Source: CAZAXU01 sp964489245
GTDB taxonomy: Bacteria; Bacteroidota; Bacteroidia; Flavobacteriales; Flavobacteriaceae
Length of the DNA: 55,615 nt
Reading direction: 5' to 3'
Assembly (NCBI GenBank): GCA_964489245.1
Contig: CAZAXU010000007.1
Coordinates: 1-55,615 of the forward strand
Positions 16,129 to 24,350 of the stretch are shown one piece after another (position 1 is the first letter of the stretch; the number at the start of each line of letters is the position of its first letter). The position numbers and the translations under genes are program-made. Below the pieces are notes generated by a model. The model was not told the origin of the DNA. It saw nothing but the letters and a program-made list of their open reading frames with translations, and made no database searches.

Positions 16129-17094
16129 ATGTCAATACTAATATATGCCGAAAGTCAAGATGGTCAAATTTCAAAGGGAGCAAAAGAACTAGCCTCTTAC
16201 GGAAAAGCGCTTGGCGAACAAATGGGACAAGATGTTGTTGCTGTGGGTTTTGCTTTGCAAAATACAGAAGATTTATACAAATATGGTGTTTCAAGGGTTT
16301 TGAATATAGAAAATTTGAAAGATTTCAATGCGCAAATTTATGCCGATGCAATTGCGCAAGCCATTGATAAAACACAAGCAGAAATAATTTTAATCAGTTC
16401 AAGTAATGAAGCGGTTTACGTGGGCTCTTTGCTTGCCGGAAAAATAAACGCAGGATATGTATCTCAGGTTATTGCTTTGCCGGAAAGCACAAATCCTTTT
16501 GTGGTGAAAAGGAAAGCTTTTTCCAATAAAGGAATTGCTTCCACTGAAATATTAACAGACAAAAAACTGCTTAGAATTTCCAAGAACTCTTTCGGATTGA
16601 AAGAGCATCCTGTAAGTGGCACAACTGAAACTTTCAATGTTTCCGTAAACCAAGGTTTATATGATACTTACAAAGTTACGAACATAGAAAAAGCTACCGG
16701 AAAAATTCCGCTGGCAGACGCTGATATCATCGTTTCGGCAGGACGCGGCATGAAAGCACCTGAGAATTGGGGAATGATTGAAGAATTGGCAGAGGTGCTT
16801 GGTGCAGCTACAGCCTGTTCTAAACCGGTTTCTGACTTAGGTTGGCGTACGCACCAAGAACATGTTGGACAAACAGGAAAACAAGTAGCCCCGAATTTAT
16901 ATATCGCCGTAGGAATCTCAGGAGCTATTCAGCATTTAGCCGGTGTAAATTCATCTAAAAATATGCTGGTTATCAATAATGATCCTGAAGCGCCTTTCTT
17001 TAAAGCCGCAGACTATGGTGTGGTTGGAGACGCTTTTGAGGTCGTTCCCGCATTGACTGAGAAATTAAAGGCTTTTAAAGCAGACAATAATTAA
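16129..17094 (+). CDS. etfA: Electron transfer flavoprotein alpha subunit
   Basis: The 321-residue protein has an N-terminal nucleotide-fold domain (SILIYAESQDGQIS) and the C-terminal FAD-binding domain: SAGRGMKAPENWGMIEELAE, then HVGQTGKQVAPNLYIAVGIS and AIQHLAG (about 200-270), followed by NNDPEAPFFKAADYGVVGD. These are the FAD contacts that define EtfA. Start and length agree with the family. It is the second gene of the etfBA operon. A 13-bp inverted repeat with a long loop begins 12 nt after the stop. Confidence 0.96.
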   Translation: MSILIYAESQDGQISKGAKELASYGKALGEQMGQDVVAVGFALQNTEDLYKYGVSRVLNIENLKDFNAQIYADAIAQAIDKTQAEIILISSSNEAVYVGSLLAGKINAGYVSQVIALPESTNPFVVKRKAFSNKGIASTEILTDKKLLRISKNSFGLKEHPVSGTTETFNVSVNQGLYDTYKVTNIEKATGKIPLADADIIVSAGRGMKAPENWGMIEELAEVLGAATACSKPVSDLGWRTHQEHVGQTGKQVAPNLYIAVGISGAIQHLAGVNSSKNMLVINNDPEAPFFKAADYGVVGDAFEVVPALTEKLKAFKADNN

Positions 17095-17105
17095 TATTAT
17101 TTTTC

Positions 17106-17172
17106 AAGATATCATCTTTTTTATATAATATTTCTTTAACTTGAAGTGTTCTAATGAAGAAGATGATATCTT
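17106..17172. promoter_or_regulatory. Long-loop inverted repeat between etfA and the DUF151 gene
   Basis: Perfect 13-nt arms AAGATATCATCTT (17106-17118) and AAGATGATATCTT (17160-17172) enclose 41 nt and end 13 nt before the next start codon (17186). It could be an operator pair, a leader structure, or an unusual terminator for etfA. Confidence 0.45.
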
Positions 17173-17185
17173 TTAATAATTGACA

Positions 17186-17848
17186 ATGAGCTTAATACAA
17201 CTGACAATAGACAGAATTCAATATAGTGAAACACAAACGGGTGCTTATGTTTTGGTGTTAAAAGACATAAATACGGAGAAAAAACTTCCTATTGTAATTG
17301 GAGCTTTTGAAGCACATTCCATTGCAATTAGTCTTGAAGAAGGGCTAAAGCAGCAACGACCGATTTCACACGATTTATTCAAAACGCTATTTGATGAATA
17401 TCAAATCCAGCTAAAAAAAATCATTATCAACAAATTTGATCAAGGTATTTTTTATTCTATGTTGATTACGGAAAAAGACGGAAAAGAAGTGGCAATAGAT
17501 TCCAGAACATCAGATGCTGTTGCCTTGGCAGTAAGGTTTGATGCGCCTATTTTTTGCCATGACAATATCATGGAAGAAGCGGGAATGTTTTTGCCCACCC
17601 ATGAAAATGTTTCTACCGAGAAAGAAGAGGAAGACTTTTCTGAATTGATTGGTAAAATGGAAGAAACAACAGAAGAAACAGCCGAAACCGGTGAATTGAA
17701 TGAATTGGAACAGCTTGCCACTGAACTATTCGGCTCAAAAACAAGCATTTATACCAAAGGAGAAATCAGCAAAATGTTGCAAGCTGCCATTGAAAATGAA
17801 GAATATGAAAGAGCGGCAAAGCTGAAAGCTTATTTGGAAAAAATGTAG
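17186..17848 (+). CDS. Bifunctional nuclease family protein (DUF151) with C-terminal UVR motif
   Basis: I use the ATG at 17186 (220 residues, MSLIQLTIDRIQYS); a TTG six bases upstream is less likely. Residues 1-135 are the DUF151/BFN domain with LPIVIGAFEAHSIAISLEEG and TSDAVALAVRFDAPIF. An acidic linker rich in Glu and Thr follows, then a UVR-like helical pair at about 170-220 (LNELEQLATELFGSK; AAIENEEYERAAKLKAYLEK). Family members have reported DNase/RNase activity in plants and a fold related to MTH1598, and the UVR motif suggests contact with a protein or nucleic-acid partner. The bacterial role is poorly known. Confidence 0.9.
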   Translation: MSLIQLTIDRIQYSETQTGAYVLVLKDINTEKKLPIVIGAFEAHSIAISLEEGLKQQRPISHDLFKTLFDEYQIQLKKIIINKFDQGIFYSMLITEKDGKEVAIDSRTSDAVALAVRFDAPIFCHDNIMEEAGMFLPTHENVSTEKEEEDFSELIGKMEETTEETAETGELNELEQLATELFGSKTSIYTKGEISKMLQAAIENEEYERAAKLKAYLEKM

Positions 17849-17941
17849 TTTTTAAATAATGAAAAAAATCTGATTGTAAATATTTATTCTGCAATTCTTG
17901 CATCCCCCACATTATTCCTATCTTTACAAAAAAAATGAATT

Positions 17942-18379
17942 ATGATGAAATTTATACATTCAACATGGGCATACTTGGTTGTTTTTATGTTCGTTTTCAT
18001 CCTCATAAAGTATATCATTAGTTTATTGCGTGACAAACAATATACTTACGGACAAGATTTTCGTCTGGCGCTTTTCACATTGATTGTGTTGTATATTCAA
18101 GTTGTCTTGGGCTTTCTAAACTATTTCGTCTCACCTTATTTTGAAGGGCTCAAACAAGGACATTTTAGCACTTATATGAAAAATGCCCCCGACAGACTTC
18201 TTGTAATTGAACATCCGGTGATGATGTTGCTGGTTTTACTATTGGTTCATTACGGTTTCAATAGACATAAAAAGAAAAATAATTCCAAAAGAAAATTTAT
18301 AAATATAATTATTTTCTACGGGATAGGTTTTTTTCTGATTTTATTGCGTATTCCTTGGCATAACTGGTTGTCATCTTAA
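17942..18379 (+). CDS. Small four-helix membrane protein, possibly cytochrome b-like
   Basis: The 145-residue protein has hydrophobic segments at about 8-28, 42-62, 86-104 and 118-138. Histidines lie at or near helix ends (H6; H87 and H99 in VIEHPVMMLLVLLLVHYG; H141), which recalls the small 'cytochrome B' membrane proteins of flavobacteria, although no classical heme-binding pair can be proven here. ATG codons at 17942 and 17945 are equivalent. It is followed after 9 nt by the glycosyltransferase and may share its transcript. Role not established. Confidence 0.7.
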   Translation: MMKFIHSTWAYLVVFMFVFILIKYIISLLRDKQYTYGQDFRLALFTLIVLYIQVVLGFLNYFVSPYFEGLKQGHFSTYMKNAPDRLLVIEHPVMMLLVLLLVHYGFNRHKKKNNSKRKFINIIIFYGIGFFLILLRIPWHNWLSS

Positions 18380-18388
18380 AGAAATAAT

Positions 18389-19291
18389 ATGTTTTTATCC
18401 ATCATTGTTTGCACATACAACAGAGATCAACATATTGGACAAGCATTAAAAAGCCTGACAGAGCAAGATTTTAATCCTGAGGATTTTGAGATTGTTATTA
18501 TTGATAATAATTCTACAGACAAAACATCTGAAATCATCGAGAATTTCAAAATAAACCACCCATCTCATCAGATTAAGATTTTCAAAGAAACAAAACAAGG
18601 TTTGGCATTTGCCAGAAATAAAGGAATTAAAGAATCGGACGGAAACTATGTTTCTTTTATAGACGATGATGCTATTGCCGAAAAAGATTTTGTGAGACAA
18701 ATCAAAGAAAATGCAACAAAATATCAGAAATATATGGCTTTTGGAGGAAAAGTATTACCAAAGTATGAAGAAGAAAAAGAACCCAAGTGGATGTCAAAAT
18801 ATATTGAAAGAATTATTTCTATTGTCGATATGGGCAATGAGGTAAAAGAATTTAAAAAGTCTTATCCGGTAGGTTGCAATATGTTTTTTAAAAAAGAATT
18901 GCTGAATCAAATTGGAAATTTTGATGAAAAAGTTTATTTACGAGGAGAAGACAAAGAAATATTCTATAAAATTAAACGCGCAGGACATAGAGTGCTTTAT
19001 ACGCCGGATGTTGTGGTTTGGCATTTTATTGATGCTTATAGAACAAGTTTGGATTATGTTACTCGTATAAGTTGGTTAAACGGAAAGTCGGAACATATGC
19101 GCATCAGCGCGTTGACTGAAAAACGGAATATCCGTTTAATATTCAAGTTTATTGATTATTTTTATAAAATAAATGCAGCACTATTGCTTTGGATTTATTT
19201 TTGGATGAAAAGCGAATCGATTAAGGGAAAGTTTTTATTTGTTTCAATGATTTCTTCATTATCCGGTTTTATAAAACATAAATCAAAATAG
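18389..19291 (+). CDS. Family 2 glycosyltransferase
   Basis: The 300-residue protein has the GT-A fold signature SIIVCTYNRD (4-13), the nucleotide-binding acidic run IIDNNSTDKT, and the metal-binding DDD in VSFIDDDAIAEKDF (about 90-103). A later GNFDEKVYLRGEDKEIFYKI matches the ED catalytic-base region of GT2 enzymes. A C-terminal hydrophobic stretch (INAALLLWIYFWM) suggests membrane association. It transfers a sugar from an NDP-sugar in cell-envelope glycan synthesis; acceptor unknown. The next gene begins at the base after its stop, so the two are coupled. Confidence 0.92.
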   Translation: MFLSIIVCTYNRDQHIGQALKSLTEQDFNPEDFEIVIIDNNSTDKTSEIIENFKINHPSHQIKIFKETKQGLAFARNKGIKESDGNYVSFIDDDAIAEKDFVRQIKENATKYQKYMAFGGKVLPKYEEEKEPKWMSKYIERIISIVDMGNEVKEFKKSYPVGCNMFFKKELLNQIGNFDEKVYLRGEDKEIFYKIKRAGHRVLYTPDVVVWHFIDAYRTSLDYVTRISWLNGKSEHMRISALTEKRNIRLIFKFIDYFYKINAALLLWIYFWMKSESIKGKFLFVSMISSLSGFIKHKSK

Positions 19292-20167
19292 ATGATAAAT
19301 TTACTAGTCAAAGTACAGGAATTTTTTAAACGGCTTTTTCAAAGTGTTTTTTCTTTGGTAAAAGTAGTTTTGATGAGTAAACCTATTAAGCCTTTCAAAG
19401 AAAATCAATATTCGGAAGTAGTAGTCTTAGGCAATGGCCCGTCATTAAACAATTTGCTCAAAAATAGGATTGATTTCCTGAATGGGAAAAAGAAAATGGC
19501 AGTAAATTTCTTTGCCAATACAAGTGCATATGAACAGGTTAAGCCGGAGTTATATGTATTAAATGCACCTGAATTTTGGCTGAATGATGTGAGCGAAAGC
19601 TATTTGAAAAGTAGAGAAGAACTGTTCAATAATTTAGCTTATAAAACCCATTGGAAATTAGATATTTTTATAGCGGTTGCTGCCGGACAATCTGACTATT
19701 GGAAAAAAATTCTTCAAGAAAACAACCAAATCGGGATTCACTATTATAATCCAACGCCAATTGACGGATTTCAGTGGTTCCGACATTCGTGCTACCGTAA
19801 ATATTGTGGTTTGCCAAGACCACATAATGTGTTGATTCCTGCACTAATTTTGGCGATTAATGCAGGGTTTAAAAATATATATGTTGCCGGAGCAGATCAC
19901 AATTGGATGAAAGATCTTTTTGTTGCAGATGATAATACGGTTTACTTGACACAAAAACATTTTTATGATGCACAAACGGCAGGACCGGAAGTGATGAAAA
20001 AATTGGGTAGAGACAAAAGGAAAATGCATGAAATCTTAACAAAATTCATTCATGCTTTCAAAGGCTACTTTGATATAGATATTTATGCAAAAGCCGGTAA
20101 ATCCAAGATAATTAATATAACCCCCAATTCATTTATCGATGCTTTTGAGCGAAAAAAAATAGATTAA
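19292..20167 (+). CDS. DUF115/GT42-like surface-glycan protein
   Basis: The 291-residue protein opens with an amphipathic hydrophobic segment (residues 3-28) and then VVVLGNGPSLNNLL (43-56), the Gly-Asn-Gly-Pro-Ser loop shared by DUF115/MptE-like proteins and GT42 sialyltransferases. Further support is the NAGFKNIYVAGADHNWMKDL stretch, where A/G-x-D-H is typical of the same superfamily. These proteins act on surface glycans or lipid-linked intermediates. The start codon directly follows the GT2 stop, so they probably act together. Donor and acceptor cannot be told, and a lyase or phosphotransferase role is not excluded. Confidence 0.65.
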   Translation: MINLLVKVQEFFKRLFQSVFSLVKVVLMSKPIKPFKENQYSEVVVLGNGPSLNNLLKNRIDFLNGKKKMAVNFFANTSAYEQVKPELYVLNAPEFWLNDVSESYLKSREELFNNLAYKTHWKLDIFIAVAAGQSDYWKKILQENNQIGIHYYNPTPIDGFQWFRHSCYRKYCGLPRPHNVLIPALILAINAGFKNIYVAGADHNWMKDLFVADDNTVYLTQKHFYDAQTAGPEVMKKLGRDKRKMHEILTKFIHAFKGYFDIDIYAKAGKSKIINITPNSFIDAFERKKID

Positions 20168-20183
20168 AAAAGTTGTTTTTTTA

Positions 20184-21746
20184 CTATTCCGGTTTGGAAT
20201 AATAAATTTTTAAAACGGGTTTTTTGGTTGTTGATGTCGTTGTTCCATATAAAACTGTTCCGAGAGGATTGATATTGTCAGGGTCTTGAATCTCTCTGAC
20301 AGTTTCTTGAGAAAAAACATTTGTTCCTGAAACCACACGCAACCCCAGGCGCACATTCACAGAGTCTTTTTTTAATACGTTTTTGATATGATTTGTGATT
20401 CGAAACCTATAAATTGCATTGTCATGCTCATCTTTACCTAAAATACCATCAAACATTTTCGCAGGTATTTTTCCGGCAGGTGTTGTATTGGCATTATCAT
20501 AGATATCAACTAATTTCATACTCTTATCATAGTCATATAAATACAATCTACTTGGTTTCTGGTTTATGTTATTCATCGTGGTTTCATCTACATAAAACCA
20601 AAGTTCGGCTTGGTTAATCAACCAATTGTTTTTTCTCAATTGTCTGAGTTGTTGGTTGTTAAACAGTTTTATAATAGTTTCTACTCCGGCATCTCCTCTG
20701 ATGTATAATTTGTCATCTCCATTGGTTTCATCAGATGAGTTTATAGCACTCGATGCCGTTGCATTAAAAGTGGTTGTATAACTGTTAATACTCATATTGT
20801 TTCGGAGCCCTTTCAAGGATAGTTCTATTTCTTTATATTTCTGTTCTGTCGTGTCGTCACTGGTATCTGAAGGGGTTCCGTGGTCATCGGTTTCATCGTA
20901 TATATAACTTAATATAATTTTTGCGTTGGATAAATTCATCAACATCAATCTTCCGTCATCGTTTATCGCCTCTGCATCGACATAAAGTCCGCGAAAATAA
21001 TTTCTAAAACTATCCGGATTAGTAATTAAGTTTTCTCCGGAATGATCAAAAATTTTATGTCTGAAAAAAGTGGTGTCCAATTTGGCAACAAAGTGCGGAC
21101 CTAAAGAATCTTTGACAATCTTATGCCCGTTATCATCCAATTTAAAGCTGCCGTCAGTATTTCTTTCATAAGTGATGTACGGACTAAAATCAGGAATATA
21201 ATTGGATGAATCACAAATCATTTGTCCCTTATATGGGCTGAAATCAAAATCTGAATAAAATTCTTGCTTTTTTTCAAAATCACTGTTTGGATCTAAAGGG
21301 TTCAAGAAATAAGTCAGTTCGTGAATTTTCAAATTGATGGGTTCGGAACCAAAAACGGAATCGGTGACAAATATTTTAGTTCCCTCTTCTTCCTCTGTGT
21401 GGGAGAAGAAAGGGATTATTAATTTTGCACTTAAGTTCCTTACATTATCTCCGAAGCCGTCGGATTTAAAGGTGGAAGTTCCGGTTTGAATAACGGAAAC
21501 AAAATCGGCGGTCAAGGTTCCAAATACCGGATTATTATAAGCTCCTAATGTAATTACCGACGAGTTAAGTGATAACACTTTTTCCACATTTTTGTCATAG
21601 GCAATAACTTGCGCTTGATCAAATAGTTTGCCTTTAAATTTTGGTCCGACAATAATATTCTCACCTATGGTTGAGAACTCCTTCTTACATGATGATCCCA
21701 ACAAACCAATAAGCAAAGCAAGTATATAATAAACAGTTTTTTTCAT
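20184..21746 (-). CDS. DUF4270 family lipoprotein
   Basis: The 520-residue protein has a lipoprotein signal peptide (lipobox GSSC, then KKEFSTIGENI) and the DUF4270 opening with a conserved LGAYNNPVFGTLTADFVS stretch at about 65-82. The rest is beta-rich with repeated 'AELWFYVD'-type strands, and the C-terminus ends in a strand (TTKKPVLKIYYSKPE). The family occurs almost only in Bacteroidota and is exported to the outer membrane, and its role is unknown. It converges on the DUF115-like gene with a 16-nt gap. A short hairpin precedes its start. It lies downstream of the GT5-like gene and may share that promoter. Confidence 0.9.
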   Translation of the reverse strand: MKKTVYYILALLIGLLGSSCKKEFSTIGENIIVGPKFKGKLFDQAQVIAYDKNVEKVLSLNSSVITLGAYNNPVFGTLTADFVSVIQTGTSTFKSDGFGDNVRNLSAKLIIPFFSHTEEEEGTKIFVTDSVFGSEPINLKIHELTYFLNPLDPNSDFEKKQEFYSDFDFSPYKGQMICDSSNYIPDFSPYITYERNTDGSFKLDDNGHKIVKDSLGPHFVAKLDTTFFRHKIFDHSGENLITNPDSFRNYFRGLYVDAEAINDDGRLMLMNLSNAKIILSYIYDETDDHGTPSDTSDDTTEQKYKEIELSLKGLRNNMSINSYTTTFNATASSAINSSDETNGDDKLYIRGDAGVETIIKLFNNQQLRQLRKNNWLINQAELWFYVDETTMNNINQKPSRLYLYDYDKSMKLVDIYDNANTTPAGKIPAKMFDGILGKDEHDNAIYRFRITNHIKNVLKKDSVNVRLGLRVVSGTNVFSQETVREIQDPDNINPLGTVLYGTTTSTTKKPVLKIYYSKPE

Positions 21747-21759
21747 ATAATTTCATTTA

Positions 21760-21775
21760 AATCATCCGTGTGATT
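21760..21775 (-). promoter_or_regulatory. Short hairpin just before the DUF4270 start codon
   Basis: The minus strand reads AATCA-CACGGA-TGATT, a 5-bp inverted repeat ending 13 nt before the start at 21746. The core matches the 2050-2067 hairpin at 12 of 14 positions. Confidence 0.35.
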
Positions 21776-21799
21776 GAATAACTTTTTTCTATGATTTTG

Positions 21800-22636
21800 T
21801 TATTTTGAAGCTTCATTTTTTTCAGCAAAAGCCTCGGAGAATTTTTCTTTGAGTTCAGTAATATCTTCTTCAATATCTATTCCGGCTAGATCAACAACAT
21901 GGAGATTTTTATTCTTTTTAACATGACTACTGATACTTTTCGGAATGTTTTTTGACCGAAGTACAACTCCGTCGGACAAATCGATAGACAATTTGAGTAA
22001 GTTCTCTATCGTAGGTTCCTCCAGTTGTTTTATAAATTTCTCGGGAATTTCATCAAACATCAAATTATCAGTGAGTTTGGATTGTAAAGGTTCATCCAAA
22101 AGTTCATCTGTTAGAACAATGTATATTTTAGTATATTGAAATAAAGGTTCGTTTTTGTAATAAGTTTTGATATAGAGTGGCAATAAAGACGAAAACCAGT
22201 TAAAACCTAATAAAAAATCAGGGCGCCATTTCAGCTTTTTGGTAGTTTCCACGACTCCTTTGGCAAAAAACACAATTCTTCCGTCGTTGTCTTTAAAATA
22301 CTTTTCATCTTCATCTTTAAAAACAAATTTTCTCTTAAAAAATTCATCGTTTTCAATGAAATATACCTGCATTCTCTCTTTTGGAATAGAAGCAACCTTG
22401 ATAATCAAAGGCATGTCATCATCATTAATCACAAGGTTCACACCCGATAGGCGAATCACCTCATGCAATTGATGTTTGCGCTCATTCACCACACCAAATC
22501 TAGGCATGAACATGCGCGTTTGTCCACCACCGGAGTTCACAACCTTTGCAATTTTATATGCAAGATTGGCATAATCAATATTGTCAAAATAAGGATATAT
22601 GCCGGTGGATGCTATCAAAAAATTCTTACCTTTCAT
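21800..22636 (-). CDS. Isolated GT5-type N-terminal domain (glycogen/starch synthase-like)
   Basis: The 278-residue protein resembles only the N-terminal Rossmann domain of GT5 glycogen/starch synthases: FLIASTGIYPYFDNIDYANL at the start, then GGGQTRMFMPRFGVVNERKH, and a 'GFNWFSSLLPLYIKTYY' stretch where the synthase has its H-D-W-H-T loop. The usual K-x-G-G-L sugar-nucleotide loop is not intact, and the whole C-terminal GT-B domain is absent (full enzymes are about 470 residues or more). Databases call such flavobacterial proteins 'glycogen/starch synthase', but catalysis by this chain alone is doubtful. It is divergent from panC. Confidence 0.78.
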   Translation of the reverse strand: MKGKNFLIASTGIYPYFDNIDYANLAYKIAKVVNSGGGQTRMFMPRFGVVNERKHQLHEVIRLSGVNLVINDDDMPLIIKVASIPKERMQVYFIENDEFFKRKFVFKDEDEKYFKDNDGRIVFFAKGVVETTKKLKWRPDFLLGFNWFSSLLPLYIKTYYKNEPLFQYTKIYIVLTDELLDEPLQSKLTDNLMFDEIPEKFIKQLEEPTIENLLKLSIDLSDGVVLRSKNIPKSISSHVKKNKNLHVVDLAGIDIEEDITELKEKFSEAFAEKNEASK

Positions 22637-22664
22637 ATAAAGTGGTAAATTAAATTACAAAGTA

Positions 22665-22693
22665 CAAAGATACAAAATTTTGCCGTATCTTTG
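22665..22693. promoter_or_regulatory. Symmetric divergent promoter pair (GT5-like gene / panC)
   Basis: The stretch reads CAAAGATAC-N11-GTATCTTTG. Each arm is a -7 element (TATCTTTG) for one direction: the left arm on the minus strand is 28 nt before the GT5-like start (22636), and the right arm on the plus strand is 38 nt before panC (22732). The two core promoters thus form a perfect 9-bp palindrome and probably exclude each other. Confidence 0.7.
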
Positions 22694-22731
22694 GGTGTGT
22701 ACATCATTGTTTCGCTGTTAAATTTTTCATA

Positions 22732-23580
22732 ATGAAGATATTCGAGCTCAAAAAGAACTTATATAATTACATTGAGAACTTAAAAAATAATAAAAAAACT
22801 ATTGGTTTCATCCCCACAATGGGGGCTCTTCATCAAGGGCATATGGCTTTGGTCAAAGCCAGTTTGAACAGAGACGATATAACGGTAGTCAGTATTTTCA
22901 TCAACCCGACACAATTTGATAATCCGGAAGATTTAATCAATTATCCGAAAACTTTTGAACAAGACTTGCTGTTGCTAAAAAGCTTGAGCGATGAAATAAT
23001 TGTTTTCTATCCGAATGCAAAAGACTTTTATGATGGAAAAATCGAAAGTCAACAATTTGATTTTGATGGTTTGGAACACGAAATGGAAGGCAAATTCAGA
23101 CAAGGTCATTTTAACGGAGTGGGGACAGTGGTCAAAAAACTTTTTGAAGCGGTGCGACCTGACAGGGCTTATTTCGGAGAAAAGGATTTTCAACAGTTAC
23201 AAATCATCAAAAAATTGGTTGAAAAAGAAAAAATGTCGATAGAAATTATTCCGATTCCGATATATCGTGAAGAAGATGGTTTGGCAATGAGTTCCAGAAA
23301 CCGAAGATTATCGGTAAAACACAGAATGGCAGCACCATATATTTATGAAACATTGAAACAAGCCAATCGACTATTCAAGCATGCCGAAATCAATGAAGTA
23401 AAAGATTTTGTGAAACGAAGATTTCAAGAAAATTCATCCTTGGATTTAGAATATTTTGAAATTGCCGATGAAAAAACTTTGAAACCGACAAAGAAAAAAG
23501 TCGAAGGTAACAAATATAGAGGCTTTATCGTTGTGTTTGCAGGAGAAATTCGTTTGATTGATAACATTGCTTTATACTAA
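22732..23580 (+). CDS. panC: Pantothenate synthetase
   Basis: The 282-residue cytosolic enzyme joins D-pantoate and beta-alanine with ATP to make pantothenate. It has the nucleotidyltransferase signature TMGALHQGH (29-37, His34 and His37), FINPTQFDNPEDL, the pantoate/ATP region FGEKDFQQLQIIKKLV, and the KMSKS-like loop AMSSRNRRLS. Length and order agree with the family. Beta-alanine would come from PanD (25513-25863). The ABC ATPase gene starts 5 nt after its stop. Confidence 0.97.
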   Translation: MKIFELKKNLYNYIENLKNNKKTIGFIPTMGALHQGHMALVKASLNRDDITVVSIFINPTQFDNPEDLINYPKTFEQDLLLLKSLSDEIIVFYPNAKDFYDGKIESQQFDFDGLEHEMEGKFRQGHFNGVGTVVKKLFEAVRPDRAYFGEKDFQQLQIIKKLVEKEKMSIEIIPIPIYREEDGLAMSSRNRRLSVKHRMAAPYIYETLKQANRLFKHAEINEVKDFVKRRFQENSSLDLEYFEIADEKTLKPTKKKVEGNKYRGFIVVFAGEIRLIDNIALY

Positions 23581-23585
23581 AACTT

Positions 23586-24272
23586 ATGTCAAAAAAAATT
23601 ATAGAACTCAGAGATATACATCGATATTTTAAAATGGGACAAGAAGTAGTCAAAGCTTTACGCGGCGTTGACTTGGATATTGAAAAAGGAGAATATGTGG
23701 CGTTGATGGGACCATCGGGAAGCGGAAAATCAACATTGATGAATATTTTGGGTGCTTTAGATACGCCAACAAAAGGAGAATACAGACTCAATGGAAAAGA
23801 AGTGGAAAAAATGAGCGATGCTGAACTTGCCGAAGTAAGAAATAGAGAAATCGGGTTTGTTTTTCAAACATTCAACTTGTTATCTCGGACAAGTGCTTTA
23901 GAAAATGTGGCGCTTCCACTAATTTATGCAGGCATTTCAAAATCCAAAAGAATGCAAAGAGCCAAAGCCGTTCTGGAAGATGTGGGCTTGGCAGATAGAA
24001 TGACACATAAACCAAATGAACTTTCCGGCGGACAACGTCAAAGAGTGGCGGTTGCCAGAGCTTTGGTAAACAATCCGTCTATTATTCTTGCCGATGAACC
24101 TACGGGGAATTTAGATTCCAAAACATCAGAAGAAATCATGTTGTTACTCAACGACTTACACGAGAAAGGGAACACAATTGTTTTGGTGACTCATGAAGAA
24201 GACATTGCTGAAAATGCTAAAAGAATTATTCGAATGATTGACGGAATGATTGTGAGTGACGAAAGAAAGTAG
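23586..24272 (+). CDS. ABC transporter ATP-binding protein (LolD/MacB/FtsE type)
   Basis: The 228-residue ATPase has Walker A GPSGSGKST (42-50), Q-loop FVFQTFNLLS, signature LSGGQRQRVAVARAL, Walker B IILADEPTGNLDS and H-loop LVTHEEDI. The motif TGNLDS and overall length place it in the LolD/MacB/FtsE group, which serves mechanotransmission-type or lipoprotein-release systems. No matching permease gene lies in the window, so its partner is encoded elsewhere. It follows panC by 5 nt, an arrangement unrelated to pantothenate synthesis. Confidence 0.95.
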   Translation: MSKKIIELRDIHRYFKMGQEVVKALRGVDLDIEKGEYVALMGPSGSGKSTLMNILGALDTPTKGEYRLNGKEVEKMSDAELAEVRNREIGFVFQTFNLLSRTSALENVALPLIYAGISKSKRMQRAKAVLEDVGLADRMTHKPNELSGGQRQRVAVARALVNNPSIILADEPTGNLDSKTSEEIMLLLNDLHEKGNTIVLVTHEEDIAENAKRIIRMIDGMIVSDERK

Positions 24273-24323
24273 AAAAAAGTTTCTATCTGGATAATCTAAT
24301 CCTATCATTTTTAACAAATTCCC

Positions 24324-24331
24324 TATTTTTG
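24324..24331 (+). promoter_or_regulatory. -7 promoter element of dusB
   Basis: TATTTTTG is an exact TAnnTTTG match ending 19 nt before the start codon at 24351, implying a short leader of about 12-15 nt. It shows that dusB need not depend on panC transcription. Confidence 0.55.
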
Positions 24332-24350
24332 CCACACAAAAACAAACCGA

